A DNA stretch of 64,000 nucleotides from Candidatus Obscuribacterales bacterium (GCA_020634035.1 JACKCM010000004.1:62001-126000); one strand, 5' to 3'. Counted from the stretch's first letter, positions 8,867 to 17,556 are shown. Notes: generated by a model not told the origin, from the letters alone. Numbers and translations are program-made.

Positions 8867-9259
8867 ATGAAATTCGCCAAAATCGTCTTTTTGCTGGCCG
8901 GGATTTATGGTCTGGTTGTGATTGCCCCGCTCTATTTTCTCGAGGGGGCCGTTGTAGCTCAATCGGGGAAGGTCGTCAATCACCCCGAATTTTATTATGG
9001 CTTTGCCGGAGTGACTCTTGCCTGGCAGATTGGATTTTTGCTTATCTCTACCGACCCGGTGCGCTACAGGCTGCTCATGTTCGCCGCTTGTGTGGAGAAG
9101 CTCTCATTTGTGGCTGCCATCGCCATGCTCTTTGCCCAGGGGCGAGTGGATATGACCATGGTTTTTGGTGCGGGCGGCGATTTCGTTCTGCTCTGTCTGT
9201 TTGTGGCTGCCATTGTCAGTACCAGAGGACAGCGCTACGCTACCGACGCAGAAAGTTGA
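8867..9259 (+). CDS. Small integral membrane protein
   Basis: 130 residues with four predicted hydrophobic segments (about 5-24, 45-62, 70-92, 100-120) and little else. The charge pattern and the end RGQRYATDAES suggest a cytosolic C-terminus. The 3' end overlaps the convergent aspartic protease gene by 20 bases. The layout resembles small DoxX-like or other four-helix membrane proteins, but no signature residue supports a family. Confidence 0.65.
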   Translation: MKFAKIVFLLAGIYGLVVIAPLYFLEGAVVAQSGKVVNHPEFYYGFAGVTLAWQIGFLLISTDPVRYRLLMFAACVEKLSFVAAIAMLFAQGRVDMTMVFGAGGDFVLLCLFVAAIVSTRGQRYATDAES

Positions 9260-10508
9260 TCACTTTGTTTTTCATATCTATAGAATATTGCCAGCCAGAT
9301 AGCAGGTCCTGACCGACCAGGGGCAGCTCTTCGTCGTCGGCATTGATATCCATTCCCACATCTGTGCGCAAGTTGTTCTTTTCGATAGGACCCAGCTTGA
9401 CTCTGTCGAGGGTAAACTTGTATTCGGCTCCTTCGCCTGAGATGCCGATGGATTTGCCGATGCGAGCGTTCGGTGGCACTTTTACGCCATACCTTTCTGC
9501 TTGCTTGACACTGTCGAAGCTGATACCGGATGAGGTGTTGCCGGTGTCGAACATCATCGGCCCTTTGCGTCCGTTGATCTCTACTTCGACTACAATGCGG
9601 CTGCCTTTCTTTCTGAAGGTGAAGGGCACTTTGTAGCCGAAGGAGCCACTGCCTGAGTGCGCGCCTTTGCGTGTGAACTCTATGCATTTGGCTTTGTGGT
9701 CTATCGTATAGTTGAAATCTCTGAAAAAATCTTGTCCTAAAAGCGGCTTGCTATGCATCTTTTCGAAGACGGTTATCGGTAGGTTGTCCATGCGAATTGG
9801 TCCGACCTGGACTGAAGATGGTATCTCCCAGTAAGGTACTTTGATAGAGTTGGTGGCACCGCCTGAATATCCGTCCGGTTTCGCTCTGGGAATTCTCAAG
9901 CCCAGAGTTGCAAGATGGCTTCTGTCTATGCAGATGTCTGGAGCACCGGTGTCGAACTCCATCTCGATGCTGCGTCCGTTGATTCTGACAGGTAGTATTA
10001 TGTCATCACCGTCGGTGCGATAAAAGACTCTAGCTCGTTCCGGCAGTCTGCTGTTGTAGCTGGTGCTGGATGCGCTACCGGATGTATTGCCGGAAGCACT
10101 AGCTGTAGAAGCATTTACTGCGCTGGAAGATTTGCTATTACCCTTGCCTGCTTGTGACTGGGTGTTTTGATTTAGTTGTTTGATAGCCGAAAGTGCCATT
10201 GATTCTGCCGGTTGACCGTGGAAGATCCGGGCGATATCTTTATAGGTGCGCAGCGCTTCTTCATTTTGTCCGGCAGCGTTTCTGGAATGACCTAGATAAA
10301 GCCAGGCCTGGGGGGTGGCATTGCCGTTCTTAATAGATGTCCAGAATTGCTCGGCGGCTTCTTTGTACTGTTTGGCATGATAGGCCTTCAGTCCGGCTTG
10401 ATATTGAGCCTCGCCGCCTGCTTCGGCTGTCTGCGAGAAAAGCAGAAGCAGGCCTGCCAGGGTCGTATAGTATGGCCAAAGTTTCTTTCGAGATGCACAA
10501 GAGAACAA
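9240..10508 (-). CDS. Exported TPR protein with two retropepsin-like aspartic protease domains
   Basis: 422 residues: a signal peptide (KLWPYYTTLAGLLLLFS, cleavage near AEA), one or two TPRs at about 30-105, a Ser/Ala-rich linker, and two consecutive retropepsin-like units. Each has the catalytic triad motif (FDTGAPD and FDTGNTS) and the partner motif (LLGQDFF and LVGQDLL) followed by YTID or YSID. Retropepsins act as dimers with one Asp each; two units in one chain could form an internal dimer. It follows the TPR gene at 10510-11211 by one base. Its closest relative in the window is the C-terminal half of the protein at 40596-42833. Likely a periplasmic protease. Confidence 0.8.
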   Translation of the reverse strand: MFSCASRKKLWPYYTTLAGLLLLFSQTAEAGGEAQYQAGLKAYHAKQYKEAAEQFWTSIKNGNATPQAWLYLGHSRNAAGQNEEALRTYKDIARIFHGQPAESMALSAIKQLNQNTQSQAGKGNSKSSSAVNASTASASGNTSGSASSTSYNSRLPERARVFYRTDGDDIILPVRINGRSIEMEFDTGAPDICIDRSHLATLGLRIPRAKPDGYSGGATNSIKVPYWEIPSSVQVGPIRMDNLPITVFEKMHSKPLLGQDFFRDFNYTIDHKAKCIEFTRKGAHSGSGSFGYKVPFTFRKKGSRIVVEVEINGRKGPMMFDTGNTSSGISFDSVKQAERYGVKVPPNARIGKSIGISGEGAEYKFTLDRVKLGPIEKNNLRTDVGMDINADDEELPLVGQDLLSGWQYSIDMKNKVINFLRR

Positions 10509-10509
10509 T

Positions 10510-11211
10510 CTATCTATAACCCCGGGCGCGGGCTTCTGCTGAGTGCATTATTCGTTTGCACTTCTCTTCGGCTGCTCCCCGAATTTCTGCTTCGCGCTCG
10601 TCGCTGATGTCGAGACCACGAGAGCCGTCTGAATAGCGGAAACGCTGGTTCGAATTTGCTTTTTCGTTTTGAATCTGGTTCTCAGCCTCTTTGCGGATTT
10701 TGGCACATTCATCTCTGGCTTCTTGCATGACCTTGTCCTTTTTGGCTTGAATCTCAGCTTTTCTCTTCTCTTCGGGGCTGGGTTCAGCGTCGGCGGTTCT
10801 TTCTTCGCCTTCACCGGCGGTGCCTGCGGTAGAAGAGGCAGGCGACCCGCCTGTCTGGGGCTTCACCTTGGCGTAGTACTCCTCTACTTGCGAGAGAGCC
10901 TTTTCGCAGTGTGCCTGCACCGCTGGATGATTGCTGACATGCTTGCAAACTTCATACTGGTGCCTGGCGTCATTGACCCGGCCGAGCGTCATCAGGGTGT
11001 GCCCGAGATAAAAATGCGCCTGCCATGAGTTCGGCTCTTCTTTGGCGGCTTGTTCCAGGGCTGTCCGGGCTTCTTGATATTTTTTCTCTTTATAGAGTTT
11101 CATGCCCTGGTCGAGGCTTTCGGAGGCCATGGCGGTGCCGACGGTCGCGAATGCCAGCGCTGATGCGGCGACGGTCATAGACGCAAGACGAAGGATGGAT
11201 TTGATGCGCAT
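10510..11211 (-). CDS. Exported TPR protein with charged C-terminal tail
   Basis: 233 residues: a signal peptide (cleavage near AMA-SES), a TPR region (ESLDQGMKLYKEKKYQEAR, then WQAHFYLGHTLMTLGR), a Gly/Ser/Pro-rich linker and a highly charged helical C-terminus ending AEARARGYR. It is nearly a copy in architecture of the product of 11359-12081, which ends AENRARGYR. It directly precedes the retropepsin gene, so the TPR protein may be a partner or substrate holder. Function unknown. Confidence 0.75.
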   Translation of the reverse strand: MRIKSILRLASMTVAASALAFATVGTAMASESLDQGMKLYKEKKYQEARTALEQAAKEEPNSWQAHFYLGHTLMTLGRVNDARHQYEVCKHVSNHPAVQAHCEKALSQVEEYYAKVKPQTGGSPASSTAGTAGEGEERTADAEPSPEEKRKAEIQAKKDKVMQEARDECAKIRKEAENQIQNEKANSNQRFRYSDGSRGLDISDEREAEIRGAAEEKCKRIMHSAEARARGYR

Positions 11212-11257
11212 AAAATTGTCTACTCAAACTAGTTAGTGTGGGTAGACTTAATGGTAA

Positions 11258-11290
11258 TCCCAAAAGCCCGGCAGATCAATGCTTTTGGGA
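11258..11290 (-). terminator. Stem-loop between two paralogous TPR genes
   Basis: TCCCAAAAGC and GCTTTTGGGA form a perfect 10-bp stem with a 13-base loop. It lies between the stop of 11359-12081 and the start of 10510-11211 on the minus strand. There is no strong T-run after the stem, so it may be a weak terminator, an RNA-processing or stability element rather than a classic intrinsic terminator. Confidence 0.4.
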
Positions 11291-11358
11291 CTAGCTCTCA
11301 GTCAGGACTGTCCCGGTAAACGGTTCCTTGCATCCGGATTATACTGTCAACTGCGGAC

Positions 11359-12081
11359 TTATCTATAGCCCCGCGCCCGGTTCTCGGCGTCGCCCATGAT
11401 GCGCTTGCACTTGTCTTCGGCTTCTTTTTTGATCTCGGCTTCGCGCGCTTTGCTGATGCCTTCGCCACCATCCGGATTTCTGAAGCGCATATTAGGATTG
11501 TTTTTCTCTTGCTCTATCTGAGCGTCGGCTTCTTTCTTGATTTTGTCGCATTCCTCTTTGGCTTTATTGAGGATGGCGTCCCGTTTGGCTTTGATTTCAG
11601 CGGCTCTTTTGTCGACAGGAGCCGCATCTGCGGCTTTCTTGTCGCCTTCTTTCTTGGCTTCGTCGCCACTGTTCATTTCGTCTTCATCGCTGCCGCCGCC
11701 GCCTGCACTGGCAGTTTTCTTCAGGACTGGAGCGGGTTTCATTTTAGAATAGTAGGCGGTCACCTGGGCTAGAGCCTTGTCGCAGTGGGCTTTTACGCCG
11801 GGATGGTTGCTGACCCGTTTGGTGGTTTCGTACTGGTACTTGGCGTCGGCGACTCGACCAAGAGACATCAGGGTGTGACCGAGATAGAAGTGCGCCTGCC
11901 AGGACTTGGGATCTTTTTTGGCTGCTTGCTCCAGGTATTTCTTGGCTTCTTGATAATTCTTCTCTTTGTAGCACTTCATGCCTTGATCGAGGCTTTCGGA
12001 GGCGAAGGCTGCGCCGCTGGGAGAAAGGGTGTTAACCATTAGTGCCAGGGCTGCCAGACTTAAAGCTAATTGGGCTTTCAT
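11359..12081 (-). CDS. Exported TPR protein, paralogue of 10510-11211
   Basis: 240 residues: signal peptide (MKAQLALSLAALALM, cleavage near AFA-SES), TPRs with the same residues as its neighbour (CYKEKNYQEAKKYLEQAAK, WQAHFYLGHTLMSLGR), a Gly/Asp/Glu linker, and a charged helical tail rich in Lys and Glu. A tandem duplication produced this and 10510-11211. The separating stem-loop suggests they can be expressed at different levels. Function unknown. Confidence 0.75.
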   Translation of the reverse strand: MKAQLALSLAALALMVNTLSPSGAAFASESLDQGMKCYKEKNYQEAKKYLEQAAKKDPKSWQAHFYLGHTLMSLGRVADAKYQYETTKRVSNHPGVKAHCDKALAQVTAYYSKMKPAPVLKKTASAGGGGSDEDEMNSGDEAKKEGDKKAADAAPVDKRAAEIKAKRDAILNKAKEECDKIKKEADAQIEQEKNNPNMRFRNPDGGEGISKAREAEIKKEAEDKCKRIMGDAENRARGYR

Positions 12082-12139
12082 GAGTTGTCGCTCCGAAATG
12101 GGAAAGTTTAAATGGTACTGAGATAGGGACCTTAAATCA

Positions 12140-12173
12140 AGACCGGCTCAGCCATGATGACTGAAGCCGGTCT
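12140..12173 (-). terminator. Terminator-like hairpin after the TPR lipoprotein gene
   Basis: AGACCGGCT pairs perfectly with AGCCGGTCT around a 16-base loop that has an extra CAG/CTG pairing. It lies 39 bases past the stop of 12212-13309; on the minus strand the sequence after it is moderately T-rich (TTGATTTAA). A plausible intrinsic terminator. Confidence 0.5.
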
Positions 12174-12211
12174 GATCTCTTATCATCCAGTAGAAAACTT
12201 CTTTAAATCAG

Positions 12212-13309
12212 TTACTGCGTCATAATTCTGCCGGCGCGCTGGACCAGTTTTACGCCTTCTTCGGGACGGTTAGTGGCTTTGTAGAGCTCGGCATAGTTGT
12301 TGAGGATATTGGCGAGCTGTGGGCTCCGGTCGCTGTCAGTTTTTTCGTAGATTTTGATCGCTTCTTTATAGAGCGGCTCGGCATCGCTGTAGCGAGCCTG
12401 AGAGTGATAGAGAACCGCCAGATTGTTGAGAGTGCTGGCGTACTCGTTGACCTCTGTCATATTTCGCTTTTTGTAGATGCTGATGGCGTCTTTATAAAGG
12501 CGCTCGGCGTCGGCGGATTTGTTGTTGGCTCTCAAGACCTCGGCAAGATTGTTCATTGCGTTGGCTGTCTTGGGGCTCTCCTTGCCGAACTGTTTTTCAT
12601 AGCTGTCGAGGGCCCATCGATAGAGGGGCTCGGCTTTGTCGAGCTTGCCCTGGTAGAAATAGAGCGTGCCGAGATTGCTGCGCACATCGGCTTGCAATTC
12701 TGCCGGGACCTTGCTCTCGTTTTTGTCGAAAGTCGACTGCGCCAGCTTCAGAAGCGGTTCTGCTTCGTTGAAGAAACCTGCCATGACATAGAGTCTGCCC
12801 AGGCTGTTCTGACTTTCTGCCAGAGGAATGCTGTCGGCGTCGAGATTCTTTTCTCTGACTTGCATAGACTGCCTGATCAACTCTTCGGCTTCTATATATT
12901 GCCCTTTGTCGGTCAGGGTGTTGCCCATGGTGTTCAGAGAAGAAGCCAGTTCCAACAGTCCTGGTTTTAATTCTTTCTGGCGTAGTTCAATGGAGCGCTC
13001 TAGATTTTTTTCGGCGTCGTCCAGCTTGCCTTGCTTGCGATTCAGCATGCCAAGCAGACGAAGATCTTCTGCCAAATCGCCGTTGTTTTTTTCGCCGGCG
13101 TTTTCATCTTTGCTGATAGCCGATTTCAGCGCGTCTTCCGACGCTTTGTAATCTCCTTTGTTCATGGCTATTCTGGCTGTTTCGCGTAAGTTATTTGAAG
13201 AGGTGAGAGCTCCGCTGCACCCGATAAGAGATACGCTGGCGGTGCCCAGTGCCAGGGTGAGAGCCAGGGTCATTGCCAGGGGATTTTTGAGTTTTTGCTT
13301 CAACATCAT
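12212..13309 (-). CDS. TPR lipoprotein
   Basis: 365 residues. The N-terminus carries a lipoprotein signal peptide with lipobox LIGC, so the mature protein is probably lipid-anchored. It is followed by about seven TPRs of the 42-residue kinesin-light-chain type with regular ANAMNNLAEVL and ASTLNNLAVLY blocks. AAAGG lies 7 bases before the first of two adjacent ATGs. The gene ends with a hairpin terminator. TPR arrays of this kind hold peptides or partner proteins; the partner is unknown. Confidence 0.85.
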   Translation of the reverse strand: MMLKQKLKNPLAMTLALTLALGTASVSLIGCSGALTSSNNLRETARIAMNKGDYKASEDALKSAISKDENAGEKNNGDLAEDLRLLGMLNRKQGKLDDAEKNLERSIELRQKELKPGLLELASSLNTMGNTLTDKGQYIEAEELIRQSMQVREKNLDADSIPLAESQNSLGRLYVMAGFFNEAEPLLKLAQSTFDKNESKVPAELQADVRSNLGTLYFYQGKLDKAEPLYRWALDSYEKQFGKESPKTANAMNNLAEVLRANNKSADAERLYKDAISIYKKRNMTEVNEYASTLNNLAVLYHSQARYSDAEPLYKEAIKIYEKTDSDRSPQLANILNNYAELYKATNRPEEGVKLVQRAGRIMTQ

Positions 13310-13378
13310 CTAATACCTTTCTTTTAGTCTTCTTGAAAAAATTGGTTTGCACAATTTGAGGTGTCTTTTCTGGCTGCA

Positions 13379-13999
13379 CTATCTGAGGTGCTTGAAAAGA
13401 CCATAGCCAAGACCGATGGCTGTGCCGACACCGGCGGATTTCCATTTGGTGCTTCCTCTTCGACCGGCTGCCGCACCCAGTCCCAATCCGGCGAGAGCAC
13501 CAGTGGCGGTGTTCTTAACTATTGGGTGCCGTCTCATGGTGTCACTAGATCGAACCAGTCCGACACCGGCTCCGGTACCGGCACCGATGGCCGCACCACG
13601 GAGCACGCCTCTACGTGCAATAAGTCCTGTAGCAGCACCGACACCGGCGCCAACACCGGCTCCAACTACTGCCGATTTGACTTTTGGATGTTTCTGAAAG
13701 TAGGTTCGGTTGTCTTGCTTCTCGACATAGACAGTTCTTGTTACTGTCTTCGTCACTGTCCTTGGTCTGGGGCTGGCTGTTCGAGGCGATTGTTGAACCG
13801 CTCTAGCTGTCTGCTGTACGGCACGGTTGTCGAACTGAGCTGTCTGCGATTGCAGCACTGGCTCAGGCAGGTTGGTCACCGTTCGATTGCTGAGAACAGA
13901 CCCGGTGAGGGTGGTCGACTGAGCAAGAGCCGGAATCGTGACAGCTGCTTGGAGAGCCAGGACTGCTGTAATTGTGATTATCTTGTTGTGGAATTTCAT
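13379..13999 (-). CDS. Exported glycine-zipper protein
   Basis: 206 residues from the second ATG (13999): GGGAG lies 9 bases before it but touches the first ATG. A signal peptide ends near ALA-QS. A Thr/Gln/Arg-rich middle (TVTKTVTRTVYVEK) leads to three Gly-rich hydrophobic blocks: GAGVGAGVGAATG, GAAIGAGTGAGVG and GALAGLGLGAAAG. Such glycine-zipper segments pack as helices in membranes and occur in outer-membrane and envelope-stress proteins. HPKVKSAVVG and HPIVKNTATG repeat before two of the blocks, so the protein contains an internal duplication. Confidence 0.7.
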   Translation of the reverse strand: MKFHNKIITITAVLALQAAVTIPALAQSTTLTGSVLSNRTVTNLPEPVLQSQTAQFDNRAVQQTARAVQQSPRTASPRPRTVTKTVTRTVYVEKQDNRTYFQKHPKVKSAVVGAGVGAGVGAATGLIARRGVLRGAAIGAGTGAGVGLVRSSDTMRRHPIVKNTATGALAGLGLGAAAGRRGSTKWKSAGVGTAIGLGYGLFKHLR

Positions 14000-14430
14000 C
14001 TGATTCATCTCCCGGGGGCTCGCTTTTTCGTCTCGTGCGTTTTACTCACGCGGACGCCACGCTGGGCGTGTCCTGGCCTACACTTTGTCTATAGCAACTG
14101 TGCGGGGGATCGATGCTGGAATTTAATCTTCGATTCCGTTTTCGTTGACATCGGCTGTGATACCAGATTCAGCCCCTCTGAAATCGGTCGCACAATATAT
14201 ATTGTCGATGTCAGGCTCAAGAGTATCCCACTCTTCCTATACGATGTCCTATAAAGTCGTTGGGGATAACGTATAAATCGGCACAGAATCGGGGTTTTCG
14301 GGGCTGAATCCGATGAGTTCTGTTTCATGTTTCTGCTGTTTTCTCCCTATTTTTTCTATGCCGAGCGTAGAAACTGCTATTGATAGTCAAGGGTTACGAG
14401 TCGAAATTGCAGCAGGAGTCTCAGTAAACA
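14000..14430. other. Intergenic region, 431 bases
   Basis: Divergent spacer between the glycine-zipper gene and the gene at 14431. It contains TTGACA at 14145-14150 (no matching -10 at 17 bases), an AT palindrome AATATATATT near 14193-14202 and a short imperfect hairpin near 14052-14073. Frames here are broken or antisense and lack ribosome-binding sites. I see no gene in it. Confidence 0.4.
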
Positions 14431-15303
14431 GTGCGGAATCTAAGAGCGGAGTTGCCAAACGGGCGGACAAAAACGCGCAGATTAAACACTGCTCTCCTGA
14501 AGCGATGCGTGCCGCTGGTTTTGGTTGTCATGGCGGCGGGCCTTGTACTGGCAGGTTATACCTTTTCTGTGATCTGGCGTGTCAGCCTGGCAGAGCGCGA
14601 TCTATTCGGCAAGAGCACTTTGATTCCGATGGTTGCGCAGCAAAGTTTTGAAGATGGACCTGTCTGTGCCGATACATTCGGGTCGAAGAGTTTCTGGTTC
14701 GAGCGGCACGGCAAGCGCATTTTAGTATGGAAGGATAAGATCAATTGCTTCCAGCATTGCTATGGCTCTGCGCTGGCAGCCTATGAACTCGGCGAAGGAC
14801 CTGCCACCTGGCTGTTCAATGCTAACGAGTATATGGATTATATTCGAGACAGCAATGGTATCAAAGAGAACAACATCCTCGACCGGAAAAAAGATCTCGC
14901 CCACAATATCGTCGGCAGAAAGATAGGTCTTTCGGCAAAGGCACACGGATTGAGTGGAGAGGCGGCTGATGCCTATATGCGAACTGAGATTCTGCTTTCT
15001 ATGGACCACGGCAGAGAGGTCTATTTGAGCTATCTCGACCCACGGGTGCGTAATCTTGGCAGCGAAGCTTCTCTTGGCTGTCCGGGTTTGCCGGAGCGTA
15101 ATCTATTTGATTTGGCAATCACCGGCAGACATCACTATAGTCGGCTGCAAGCCAAAAGCAGAGCCGGTTTTCGCAATCTTCACACTAAGCACGCCGAGCA
15201 CTATCGCAACCTGCGCCTTCGGGTGAAGTCTGTTGTTGGTACCAGTATTCAGAAGGGTATTCACAAGAGCATTCATAAATTGAAGCAAGTTCAGAGCATA
15301 TAA
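14431..15303 (+). CDS. Membrane-anchored protein, possible DUF6973-like domain
   Basis: 290 residues from GTG 14431 with AGGAG 13 bases upstream. A basic N-terminus leads to one hydrophobic segment (VPLVLVVMAAGLVLAGYTF), so it is probably a signal anchor. The middle has NCFQHCYGSALAAYELG, then EYMDYIRDSN and KKDLAHNIVGRKIGL; the spacing of F-x-H, E and D-x-x-x-N-x-x-G resembles the DUF6973-type domain found in secreted bacterial proteins and toxins. The C-terminus is basic and His-rich. The family match is from memory and uncertain. Confidence 0.6.
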   Translation: MRNLRAELPNGRTKTRRLNTALLKRCVPLVLVVMAAGLVLAGYTFSVIWRVSLAERDLFGKSTLIPMVAQQSFEDGPVCADTFGSKSFWFERHGKRILVWKDKINCFQHCYGSALAAYELGEGPATWLFNANEYMDYIRDSNGIKENNILDRKKDLAHNIVGRKIGLSAKAHGLSGEAADAYMRTEILLSMDHGREVYLSYLDPRVRNLGSEASLGCPGLPERNLFDLAITGRHHYSRLQAKSRAGFRNLHTKHAEHYRNLRLRVKSVVGTSIQKGIHKSIHKLKQVQSI

Positions 15304-15393
15304 GAGATAAGGATGCCTTGTTGTCGAGACAGCTTCGTAATAGATCAAGTAAAATGCACACTCTCGACTCTCTAGAATCTCCAGGTGAATGCT

Positions 15394-16341
15394 GTGCGCG
15401 CCCTTCAATTTGTTGACAAGAAGATTGCCGTCTCTGAGTTGTCTCAGCCAGAAGTTGCTGCCGGGGAGGTTCTGGTGCGCGTCGTCAGAGCCGGTGTCTG
15501 TAACACCGATATCGAAATCACCCGGGGCTATTTCGATTATAGCGGTACGCTCGGGCACGAGTTCGTCGGTGTGGTTGAGAAAGCAGAAGATGCCGCCATG
15601 GTAGGCAAGCGCATTGTCGCCGACATCAACTGTGCCTGTGGTCGGTGTGCTGTTTGTTTAGAGGGTGGTGCTCATCATTGTCCTACGCGCACCGTTCTTG
15701 GTATCGTAAATAGAAATGGAGCTTTTGCCGATTATTTAGTGGTTCCTGAAAGAAATCTTGTCGTGGTACCGGAAACGGTGCCTGATGATATCGCCGTGTT
15801 TGCCGAGCCTGTTGCCGCAGCTCTAGAGATTCAAGAACAACTGGAGCTGGCGCAAGAAGAATCTGTATGTGTTATCGGCGATGGTAAGCTGGGTTTGCTC
15901 ATCGCGATGACGCTGGATGCCTCTGGTTTCAAAGTTGATCTTGTAGGCAGGCATCCTGAGCGCCGGGAGCGTCTTGGTGGCTTTGCCGGTCGTTATGGCA
16001 TCGAGCCTTCTGAAAGTAATTATGCAGTTGTGGTAGAAGCGACCGGCAATCCCGATGGATTCAGGCTTGCTATTCAGCTTACCCGTCCCCAGGGAATACT
16101 TGTGCTCAAGTCGACCTATTCGAGCGGGTTTGAGTTTAATCCTGCCATGATTGTTGTCAACGAAATTCGTGTCCAGGGCTCACGCTGTGGACCTATGGAT
16201 AAAGCGGTGGCATTGCTTGCTTCAGGCAAACTAGATTTGCGACCTTTAATAGATCACCGTTTCTCTCTCGATGATGGTGTTGCCGCCATGGAGCAAGCCA
16301 TGGCCCGGGGTATTCTAAAGGTATTGCTGGACATATCTTGA
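15394..16341 (+). CDS. Zinc-dependent medium-chain dehydrogenase
   Basis: 315 residues. Typical MDR family: catalytic zinc ligands in RAGVCNTD and LGHEFVG; four structural-zinc Cys in CACGRCAVCLEGGAHHC; a nucleotide-binding loop VIGDGKLGLLIA, and a substrate-binding domain. It oxidises an alcohol or reduces a carbonyl with NAD(P); substrate unknown. GTG 15394 with CCAGGTGA just upstream gives the usual MDR N-terminus (RALQF); GTG 15385 is also in frame. Length is somewhat short for the family (usually about 340). It stands alone. Confidence 0.85.
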   Translation: MRALQFVDKKIAVSELSQPEVAAGEVLVRVVRAGVCNTDIEITRGYFDYSGTLGHEFVGVVEKAEDAAMVGKRIVADINCACGRCAVCLEGGAHHCPTRTVLGIVNRNGAFADYLVVPERNLVVVPETVPDDIAVFAEPVAAALEIQEQLELAQEESVCVIGDGKLGLLIAMTLDASGFKVDLVGRHPERRERLGGFAGRYGIEPSESNYAVVVEATGNPDGFRLAIQLTRPQGILVLKSTYSSGFEFNPAMIVVNEIRVQGSRCGPMDKAVALLASGKLDLRPLIDHRFSLDDGVAAMEQAMARGILKVLLDIS

Positions 16342-16357
16342 TCTGGCGGTGTTTCTG

Positions 16358-16765
16358 CTAATTCAGCACTTTTAGTTTGACTCGCCGCTCTTCGTATTCT
16401 ATAAAAGCGCTCGCATCGGTCTGCTCGATGTCGTCGACAGCATCCCGGTCGACTATGGTAAACAGCCCTTCTTTGCCGAAGGCGAGCAGGCGCTGGTCGG
16501 TGACGGCATAATAGCGAAACTTGCTTATCTGAATGAATGCATTGATGAAGAATGCTGTGGCGATGAGCATTACAAGAAAACACAAACCTTTGGCCAGGTC
16601 GAAAGGGATGTAGACCATGAAAACCAGGCTGAAGAGCAGTGCCACCAGGGAGAGTCCGCCGGATGCCTCGTCTAGTACTGAGCGGCGACCGAAAATCTGG
16701 ATCTCTTCGTCCGGCAACAGTTCCTCTTTGATACTGTCTAGAGCGTCAGCGTCTTTGGCTTTCAT
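16358..16765 (-). CDS. Membrane protein with bacterial PH-like domain
   Basis: 135 residues: a short charged N-terminus with LLPDEEIQIFGRRS, two closely spaced membrane segments at about 37-75, then FRYYAVTDQRLLAFGKEG and a strand-rich tail, the pattern of bPH (YdbS-like, DUF304-type) domains. Such proteins are of unknown function; some work in envelope homeostasis. Converges with the dehydrogenase gene 16 bases away. Confidence 0.65.
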   Translation of the reverse strand: MKAKDADALDSIKEELLPDEEIQIFGRRSVLDEASGGLSLVALLFSLVFMVYIPFDLAKGLCFLVMLIATAFFINAFIQISKFRYYAVTDQRLLAFGKEGLFTIVDRDAVDDIEQTDASAFIEYEERRVKLKVLN

Positions 16766-16904
16766 CGGATTCCGTCAGCTGGGGCTTAACGGCTATAGTT
16801 ATATCATCATGGCTTCCTTGCTGGTTGCATGCGACTTTCTCCATTTCTTCTACACCTGTTCTGGATGTGGTGATAAGATTTGCTGTATGCCACTGGAGAT
16901 CAAT

Positions 16905-17495
16905 ATGAAGGACTACTTCCCCGCTTTTCGACAGGCTGTAGAATGTGCTTTTTTTCGCGCGGCGATTCTTGCTGCAGTAGCCTGGGTTATGACCAATCCT
17001 GCGTCAGCTCAAAGCCGCGTCGCGGATGGAACGATGTCTAATTTGGAAGCGTTATTGAACATAACCTGCAACGGTATAGAGATTCTTGGGTTTGTGTCTA
17101 TGGCGGAGTTTGTACTCGGAGCCATTGCTGTGTTCATTCGCAAACAGTGGAACCTGGGATATTTTGTTGTAGGTAGTATTTTTGCATTCTTCTTGTTTAC
17201 TCTGGCTACACCTGGCTTCTTCAACTGGATGTCCTACTCTGGCCTTGAAGTGGACGCCATGCTGCCGGCGGCAGGTGCATGCACCATATACGCGTTGGTC
17301 TGGTTTGTCGTCTATTTCGCGATGTGTTTCATGCCGGCGATTGTCGCAATCAGAAGAGATCATCCAAGAAAGAATTTGTTGTTGGCATACAACTTTCTCG
17401 TGTTCTTGCCCTTTGTCTATCCTTTGCTTTTCTGGTATGTCCTCAAAGATGAGGGCAAAGCGGACGAAAAGAGGGCGGTGGCAGATTCCGAATGA
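16905..17495 (+). CDS. Polytopic membrane protein
   Basis: 196 residues from ATG 16905 (GGAG 7 bases before). A signal-peptide-like N-terminus (cleavage near ASA-QS) is followed by four hydrophobic segments (about 45-65, 72-94, 108-132, 150-172). No motif recognised. An upstream extension of the frame would run through the antisense PH-domain gene and is not convincing. Confidence 0.65.
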   Translation: MKDYFPAFRQAVECAFFRAAILAAVAWVMTNPASAQSRVADGTMSNLEALLNITCNGIEILGFVSMAEFVLGAIAVFIRKQWNLGYFVVGSIFAFFLFTLATPGFFNWMSYSGLEVDAMLPAAGACTIYALVWFVVYFAMCFMPAIVAIRRDHPRKNLLLAYNFLVFLPFVYPLLFWYVLKDEGKADEKRAVADSE

Positions 17496-17526
17496 ACTCA
17501 GCTGGCTGTTCATTTTGAAAAGGCTT

Positions 17527-17556
17527 TTGACAATTTAGTTGGTTGACCAACCAAAT
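17527..17556 (+). promoter_or_regulatory. Operator-like site 1, next to a TTGACA -35, before the nickel transporter gene
   Basis: The 20-mer AGTTGGTTGACCAACCAAAT at 17537-17556 contains the perfect 6+2+6 inverted repeat GTTGGT-TG-ACCAAC. A perfect TTGACA (17527-17532) lies four bases upstream, so a bound repressor would cover the promoter spacer. The same 20-mer, apart from the two central bases and one end base, occurs at 24921 and 28064, the former just before a TetR gene. Confidence 0.7.

Noticed and set aside
12404..12970. Plus-strand frame of 188 codons over the TPR lipoprotein gene
   Set aside because: Antisense to a clearly conserved TPR gene; no ribosome-binding site.
13361..14254. 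Long plus-strand frame over the glycine-zipper gene
   Set aside because: It is antisense to a gene with a signal peptide and good ribosome-binding site; its own translation is Cys/Ser/Thr-rich without motif or start signal.
16617..16904. N-terminal extension of the membrane gene at 16905
   Set aside because: It runs antisense through the PH-domain gene; GGAG and signal peptide point to ATG 16905.
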